Of a DNA stretch of 64,000 nt, positions 14,401 through 23,400 are shown in pieces (position 1 is the first letter of the stretch; every line of letters starts with the position of its first letter). Origin of the DNA: Nematostella vectensis. Lineage: Eukaryota; Cnidaria; Anthozoa; Actiniaria; Edwardsiidae. Location: contig NC_064037.1 of NCBI RefSeq assembly GCF_932526225.1, positions 5,971,703 to 6,035,702 of the forward strand. Direction: 5' to 3'. The notes below the pieces were generated by a model. It saw only the letters and a program-made list of their open reading frames with translations. It did not search any database and was not told the origin of the DNA. The position numbers were made by a program, and so were the translations under genes.

Positions 14401-17400
14401 ATTTAAAACTGCACTAAAATAGATTTCGAAACCTCCACAATAAGTCTTTTATGCTCAAAAACTAGCTCTTGCGTTGAAAACGATGGAAAAGACAGTGGAA
14501 AGTGTTCATAAAAAATGTATAGCGATTTTTTTGTTTTTTGTTTTGTTTTGTTTTAATTGCATATTAGATGCGTGTAAAGAACTACGTGCAAGTTAAAATA
14601 TTTTTTATATAATGTGAAATTTATTTTCAAAATTTGAACTTAAGGTTTCTTTTAATTTACTGAGACAATTTAAAAATGAAAGCGAATAGTCAAATATACA
14701 GACGCTGTAAGCTTAGCTAATTCCACATTCCATTCATATCAGTAACACTATGAAATCTTACTTGGTGAGAAATTCCACAATCAAAAAACAAGAAGAACTT
14801 GAATGAGAAATTAAAGAAAACATGATAACATGTTTTTATTTAAAAAGTTGAAATTTCAAATCAATACGCGGATGCATTCTTCTTTTCCAAAGACAAGAAC
14901 AGGAGAATATCTTGTTGATACATCGGAGGGTAGTATTTTGGCATCTTGGGTTGTAAATCGATCCAGTACTACTTGATGGAGAGCTTACCGAATCAATACT
15001 TTTTGCTAAATTTCATTATTTGTAAAAGCCAATCATATTGAATGAAAATTCCCCGTACTTTGGAATCCTGCGAACTTTGGCATCTAAGGGTTCGAAATCG
15101 ATAATTACACGGAACTTACCGTTGATGTTGCGAGACTGTTGGCTTTTTTGCTTAGTAATAGCCGAACGACCGAGTCCGCAGAACTGTTGACCGCGACGTG
15201 CAGTGCCGTAAGGCCATCCTGTAAATGACATAATACGCGTTAATCATTAAGAGTTAACGGCAAGAGGCGAGGCATCCATGCTGTGTGCGAGCGTCATTCA
15301 TTGGTTAATAATATAATGCAAGAACTATCTAGCGTTCGGTCAAGATCAATTATGATGTATTAGTATCGTGTAAAATCTGTTATGTCGTGGTGTCGAAGAC
15401 TTCTTTTTTAATCTCAGTCCTTTTGACACGTAATATTCAACTTGCACCAACTGATGATCATGTGACTTTTTGAGTGGCAAATTCAAACCAAAATAAACAC
15501 AGAAATGAATGCGCCAGTCAACGCTAGAGAGTGACATAAAATTATTTTTTTAATGAAAATAAGCCCTTTCTGCCAAAGAAAACTTCTTTGCATGGGACAA
15601 AACGATTTAATCATTTTTGTTTATGAAAACAAAGCCTCAATACATCAATGTGTAGTACCATCCCAACTGATAATCCGTTTCTGGCTTTCGAGACGTTCGA
15701 CACCCAAAAAGACACGTGCCCTTGTTAGAGCAAGTCGCCTATTGGAAACCTTTTGCAATGAGGAACATTCGAGCAAATGAAGTACACAGTACAAACACAG
15801 ACACAATAGCTGATGATAATAGTTTCAGTGTTAGTTTGGGGGGTATCCAATTAAAATGGTCTGCATTCTTCTCTTTGTGTTTGGTGTTAACAATGAAAAC
15901 TTTAACCCTCTTTCCTTAATATCGTATGACGATATCCCGCCTAAAGGATCGTTAGAAGACGATTGACTATTTTTTTTCTGCTTTCATTTGGGACACTTAT
16001 GGCAAATTTTCAGGTTATTCACATGTTGCAGAAAGATGTAATCATTGTTGTTTTTGAAAATAACGCCTTCATACGTTAATGTGTACTATCCAATTGATTA
16101 TTCGTTTTATTGCTTTTGATTTTTGTAGGCTGTCGAGTTTCTGGAGCTTTCTGGATTTCAAAACATTTTAATATATCTAACGGTTTTACATATTGCGCTG
16201 TTCGTTGGCGGCGGACACACAAAAATTGGGGAGGGGGGCACAAAACAAATTGTATTCTATCTCCGCCCCCCAACCTCTGTCTCTTCCTTCAAATACTATA
16301 TTTTTTTACTACCGAGAAAATCAGTGGTACCCCCCTTCCAACCAAAGTAGTATAACCCCCCCCCCGTTTCGTCACCCATGTTGTTTGCTTAACCGGTGCC
16401 TTGCCGCCTGATAACGAAGTCGGTGCCTTAGTGTTTGGTCACTGAAAAAGGAAAATAAATCAACACAAAGGGTAGACTTTTTAGGCTGAAAGCCTCACGG
16501 AAACTAGAAGAGTGGTTTTGGTGACGTTTCGAGCATTAACCCTTTCGGGAAATAAAATTTGAACCTTTAGATTTTCCCACTTTTTGCAAATGACTTTACA
16601 TATAGAACATCTAGTTCTGCCGTTGTTTGTAGTCTTTCTAGCTCTACCAATAGAACAACTTTGGCAGAATATTGAAACATTACAGCAACATTCCTATTCG
16701 AACATAAAAGTTTGTTTGTATATGAGGGATTTCGTAGGTTTATTATGCTTGAACTTCTCGGATGTTTTGCATTATCGCAAAAATCAGGGGAAGGTTAGCC
16801 TGCTAGCCGGCTCTCATTCGGGCTTATTTGGAAATGTTTTTCGAATATCGGGAATTCTGTGGATCGCGAAGAAATTTCTTCGCACCCTCGCCCCAGCGCA
16901 CCTCGGCCGATAAAATCAAGTAAAACAAGTGGAATTGAAATGTGCTGTAATCTGGTAATCATCAAAACTGGAACAATATATAACAAAAAATGCGTGGGCT
17001 AAATTTAGTTTTTAAAAAAAATGTAAAATACAAGTCCAACTCAAATAAACAAATTGCCTAAATAGACAAGGTGTTTCCATAAAGCTTATTGAATGGTCAA
17101 TATTCCCTCAAAGGCTTCTTATGTACTCACTTAATTTTCGCGCATCCTAATTTTCGCGACACTTAATTTTCACGTCATTTTATTTTCGCGAATCTTTTGA
17201 CTTCGCAAAATTAAAGTGACGCGAAAATTAAGTGTAATAAAGTATACCCTTTCAAAAGCGGGCGTACAATATCAATCTCATACCGCCCTGTATTAAATGG
17301 TTTCCTGATTTCCATCACGCATGCGTACACCACCCTGTTTTCATCAGCTTGATGTAGTCGTTCTATTTGCGTTGCCGCCCTGACAATCCTATTTGAATTT

Positions 17401-20400
17401 GAAGGTTTTCTGTATATCCGCTCAATATATATATAAAAAAGAAACATATAGGGCTTCCAGCCTTAGCGTGGCCAATTGAACTTAAGACTGTATTCATATA
17501 CGCAGACTCCATATAATGCGCAAATTATAGCGCCCCTTAATGGTCCCTTCAGAAAATTCTCTTGTGCTTACACTAGGCCAGTGCGTGCCGACGCATTGCT
17601 TATTTTCCAATGATCGACTTTTTTGTTTAATATTTTTAAAAAAGCCAAAGTCGACATGTGAACAAATGGCGCACAGAGGGTCATACAACAAAAAACACTT
17701 TTTTTGCTCATGCTTAGCTAGTTTAGTAACCATTCATTGGTTCAAATTAGAAGCGCAACGGTTTGCATGTTGTAGCTTTTTAAACAAAAGTGCAGCTCTC
17801 CGGAAAGGTGCCAAGTCTTTACGTTTTAGTTATAGCAACCTCGTGCCTTTCATTCAAGGTGTTTTCTTTTAACTAAGGCAATATCATGGCGGTTAGTTTG
17901 AAAGAAATAATCTTGTTATTTAACAACATCAATACAACAAACAAGTTGTTCTTCAATTCAGAAGACTAACTTATTTTCGCATCTTCAATCTTGCCACCTG
18001 TAAATAGCGAATGGGGCGAGCTTTCTATCATTCGACAGCTTAATAACTTGAATACTGCTAAAGCTGTACTTAATTACAAAATGCTTTAGTAAAACATTTT
18101 ATGCTGAAGAATATATGTGAGCTTACACAGCAAAAGGAGATTGATAGAAGTCAATAACCCTTTTCTACCATTTTTTATGCTACTATAATAATATTAATTT
18201 CAAAAGTCGAAAAAAATCATGTTTTGTCTATATTGCTCTATGAGGACACTCTAAGAGGTAGCAAATATTAATTCGTTCAGATTTTATGTTACACATCTCG
18301 GAGCCCAATACTTGAACTGTGAATGGACCTCTTCTCGCAAAACCAGACACATATATCGAAAGTTGTATCAGTAGCTATTCTCAAAAGATTAGTCACACTC
18401 TACAATATATGAAAAATAATCCTGATGCGTCACGTTAATGAGTTCGTTACCGCGTGGCAAAAGAGAGGTTTCTCGTTTTAGATGCTTGAGAAGAGGGCAT
18501 GCTTGTACATACATACTTTAGTTGTCGCATTAACGCTTGTTCCAGTGCTAAGCATATTTTCCACTGTCGACTTGTCTCCATGTCGTATGGCCTCCAACAG
18601 GACGGAATTCGCCCGTTCTAGCTGCATCGGTGGGCTGTTACTTGACTGGAAAAAGAAGCACAGCTCAGCAGGAGTTCGGTCAGCGTCAAAGCAATGACGA
18701 ACGCGATTTAAAACAAAAATCACCCCGAGTTGAAAATTGCCAAAGTAAACAAACCGTTTTGTGTGTTATCCTCGGGCCGACCTGCGCTCGAGGATAAGTT
18801 TGGAATGTTTTATTCAAATTGTCGCGATAGTTGTGTTATCGCTTATTAATTGTTAAAGTACCGATACTATAATTCACCGTTATGAAAAACTAAATTTACC
18901 AGAAATTTGATTTCATAGTTTTGCGCTTTGCTTTAGTATTAAAAAAAAAAATAAAGACTCTGCGCTCTTAAACTTTTATATTAAGTGCTTCAAACATAAA
19001 AACATAAAATGGTTTCATGCTAAGCATAAGCTAATTTTAGGTATTTTTAGAGTGAAATTTAACACCGTTTTGGGCATTATTGATTTTTTAGTGTTTAAAC
19101 GTCATTGCCTGAAAAACTGTTTATACGGAGATTTACCAATCGTTCCCCTAGCTCATCCTCTTCACTGCAAACTTGCATGTCCTGGGACGATACCATCGCA
19201 ATCGTGTTTTAGGAATTTCTGCGAAGCATCATTATATCTTGTACATCCCTCAAATTTCGGAAGACCAAAGAGTTAACTACGATTAATTCTATACACGCAG
19301 CTGGGGTATATTATTAGAAATCTTATTACCATAACTATACATGTGTTTTGTTGTCAAGCAATATGTAAAATTATTGCCAAAGTTGTTTTTATGACATGTA
19401 ACGTTTCCAGCGTTAGATCTGACAAAGTTTTTAATACTTTAGATAAAAGTAAGGATTGATGGGTGTTTTCCGTGGATTTTTGGGAGGTCAGAAGTGTTTG
19501 GTTAAATGATAACAAGCGCAGGGTCATCTAACTTTAAATACAGCTGAGTCCCTTTTTGCAAAATTGATTAAGAAAATCATAGTTCTTGTTCACCTACTAC
19601 AAAAAGCACTTAAAATTACAGATAAAGATAGAAAACTTGCTTAATATCTTTGCAATTATTCATCCTCGTTGTTAGATGTACGGTTAAAAAGAAAATTTAG
19701 CCAAGATAATAGAACTTGGTGGAACGGGAAACACAAGAATAATGGAGGATAGCCTTTTTACGTTTTTAACTCAAAACTTTGTTAAAACGCTTACAGCAAA
19801 ACAGAGCAACTAACATAATACAATATTTGGTTTTTGGATGTTGTCTAAGTGAATCAGTTTTACAAAACATTTTATTGAAACGTTACGTTACGTGTCCGTA
19901 TAATAAGCTATCTAAACATACTTGGCCATTCCGTAAAATACAAAAGGAATGCGACAGAAATAAATTTTTAAAGCATAAAATTAAATTTGAATTTGTCTTG
20001 GCCATGGGATTGAACGATAAAACAAGAGGTCTCATAATAGAAGGCGAGTCCATTCTTTGTATTTATACAAATGGTATTTTAAGTTTTTGAATCAATTTTA
20101 ATCCGTTAATGATAACTTCTATACAGTCAGTAAAAAAACGAAATAGGTGAAATGAAAAAGCCCTGAGAAGAGTCATGTAAAAAAAGCTAAAAACATTTGA
20201 AGAAACACGATTCGCCCCTATCTGAATCACAAATAAATTTTTAGGGCATTTTTTACTACGCCCCGATTGAATGAACACACCTTTCTTTCTTAGCCGTTTC
20301 CTTGCCGTTTCTACGTCTTGTCTTTTCTTACTAAAGTGTCAGCTTAAGCCGTATAGAAGTACCATTTCTTTATTTTCGTTCCTTCCTTTTATTCGTAATC

Positions 20401-23400
20401 AAAGTATTTGTTGACATGTCCTGGTATGTATACTAGCTTTCAACGTGTGTTTTCATTAACATGTTTATTGGGTCACCGAAGTTTAATTACATCATAATCA
20501 ACAAGCAATGCCGTAGCGGAGATGGGGGAGGGGGTGGGTTGCTGGTTCTCATGTGAAGAGGCGTGGCTTCCCCCCCTACCGGGCCCAAAATTGTAGTTTT
20601 TGTTGTTTTGAACGCGGACTATCTCCTCCATATAAGAAAACTAATCAGTTCCTTATTTGTAAAGCCCGCAAGCTCACTTTCATTTAAGGTTCCGCATATC
20701 GAGGGCTTGGCAAATTTTTAATTCGAATTGGAAAAGACCGTTACATCGACCATCTGGTAAATTCAGATGGTCCTTGAAAATAAGTTTTTGTCGGTACCAG
20801 AGCCCCAAAACGAAAGCGTTTTTTTTCATATGAGGAATAAATTAGACTTTCGCTGTCCATCCCTACCACTCCTACTTTTAGATAATTTTTATTTTTTTAT
20901 CATTTTCAAGTTATTTCGGCCTACAAATTCATTTTTAAGCGCTGTACATTCAACATGAAACTCCAGTAAATGGTTCACGTACTCCGGGACTCACACGGAA
21001 CCGTGTAAATTTCTATGGTCTTTTTTGTTAAGCATATAGATGGTATTGTCACGAAACTCCAGTCACTAGAGTTAGAGACACGTACTTCCACGAATACAAA
21101 AGTTTTCCACAGCATTGCCGCGAACCATTTCCAACACTTTCTGATGAATGTGTGATTCTAATGAGTCTTGAGAAACCAGGTGCTCTTTTCTTATATAAAC
21201 TTTTACCCTTTCTCACACCTGGCTCAGTAACCCTTAGATCACGATAGTATATAAATAGGCAATACCAATGTGATCAATGTGAGGGAATAAGATTCAGTCC
21301 AGATGAGATCAGAGGAGAGAGAAGAGAAGGGAGGAGATGAATAAGAGTTCTGTTCAGGTGTTGAATAAGAGAAGGGTTAAGTAAATCAGAGTCACATTGA
21401 AGATGGCCTGGCCGAGGTTTAGTCATAGACAGAGAGCAGACGACCCGGAGGGCGTTCTGCGACGAAATAAAGCAAGCTTCAAATATACGCTGTCCTATCT
21501 TGTCCTATCTACGTCACCATAACCCCCTGTGACCAGACTCCTACCCAGTCGCCAAAATGAGAAGAAACTAAGAAGTCTGTTGTCTGTGGCGATTAATTAG
21601 GCGCGCTCTGCCGTGTGGGTTGCCTGTGGTCAAAGAAAAGGCATAGTATTTTACCCACACGGCAGAGCGCGCCTAATTAATCGCCACAGGCAACCCGCGC
21701 ATTAATTATGTTTCCCTTATTCCTTCTTAGTTTCTTCTCATTTTGGCGACTGGGTACGAGTCTGCCCTGTGACAGTTGTGTGTGCTAACCTCTCTTATTT
21801 CCATGTCATGCTCCGCTATTGTGTCAACGTGAATTCTGGGGCTACCGTCACTTGATCGCCGATGATCCTGTGAAATATGAGTTCAGATGCAATCTCACCT
21901 CCCGCCAGAAATCCCAGTCCACCCTGATCCCAGGTCACCCTCCATTCAGCGCCCTACCTCAACTCTCTGCTATAAACCCCAAACCCTACCCAACCACAAT
22001 CCTTACCTGGCATCACCAACATCTCAACCCAGCCGACCCCAACACTTATCTCACAGCAACACCCCAGATCAGCCATCGCATAACACACCACATCAGCACT
22101 AACACCCAAACCCCACCGCAACAATCTCAATCCTTACCTAGCAAATACAAACACCCAATCCAAGCCATCATCATACATCAAAAATTCAACCTGACCACAC
22201 CCAATCTCACCTGACGCCAACACACAAACCCCGCTCTAATCCTAATCGATACCAACGCCGAATCCCCATCCCACCCCACCCTCAGCCCACACCAATATCC
22301 CAGCCTCACCACATGCCGCAATAGACTTATCTTAACAAGACAATGTCTGGTTCCCCCTCCCCTCCTCGAAACAAACCAATGCCAAGAAACGAATACCTTT
22401 AAGTCTTTCCTCGCCACCTTGCTAGAATGCGTACAGATTTCACTTGCTCGCCGGCTGAGCATCTAAAGAAGGTAGTATGTGACTGTGAAACCCACATTGA
22501 ACATAAACAAACGTTTTACCGTAATAAAACCTTTGATGTGGCTTTGACCGCACGAAGAGAAACAAAGACCTTATCCACTTTTTAAGAAATCTCCGCTTTA
22601 ATTTCTTTCTACTGGTAATGATGTTTATCGACTTCCAGGGAGTTGATATAAATTATTGTAAACAATAAGTCGTATTTTTTCATTCTAAGCATTGCAGCTT
22701 TAACGTTTTAACATTACAGCTTTTTCTAGGTAGGCCGAGTATGAAGTCAAATAGAAATTTAATCATGCAAATACAAATATCAATAAAATAGATGCACGAC
22801 AACCAATTACAACTATGATCTGATTATTTAATCCCAATAGTAACAAATACTCAGACGTCTTTAGTACTTGCACAAAGTTAGTGGGAGGTAGGTTACTACC
22901 TAAGATTATAGATTAGTGGGAACGAAAGCACACCGTGAGTGTAATAAGCCTTAACACAGAAAACAAAACAAAAACGCACAAGCCGATGAGTCACGATCGT
23001 TCGAAAATATACAAATCAAGGAGGGTGTTACTTGAAAATGGGAGACTACAGAAAAAGAGTACTTTTATATCGACACAAAATCGTTGTGTAGGTTAGTTGA
23101 AGCCGTGTTTAATGACCTGCAAGGGGAAAGGAAACAGCAATATTCTTACCTCGGGGTGGACAAGGGGATCATCTAATAGGAAGTACGCATGCTGTTTTTG
23201 CTTCACAGTGAACAATCTTCGACCCTATGATTAAAGATCAATCAAAAGTCAAGAGAGCAGTCCGTATGCATTTTACATCAAGAGAACTCGGTCGTTTCTT
23301 TCTGTGTTCGTGTCGCTATTTAGTAAGTTGATTTTAAAAATTGATAAAATTATTTGGAAGAACTTATTTCGCGTAAAAAGCACTAAAGGGACGCACGTTA

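Noticed and set aside
15091-15105. GGTTCGAAATC resembling a tRNA T-loop
   Set aside because: No acceptor stem, anticodon arm or D arm can be built around it; no tRNA supported anywhere in the window.
21819-22462. 131-codon plus ORF and 94-codon minus ORF in the C/A-rich block
   Set aside because: Composition-driven frames with no domain; probably low-complexity intronic DNA.
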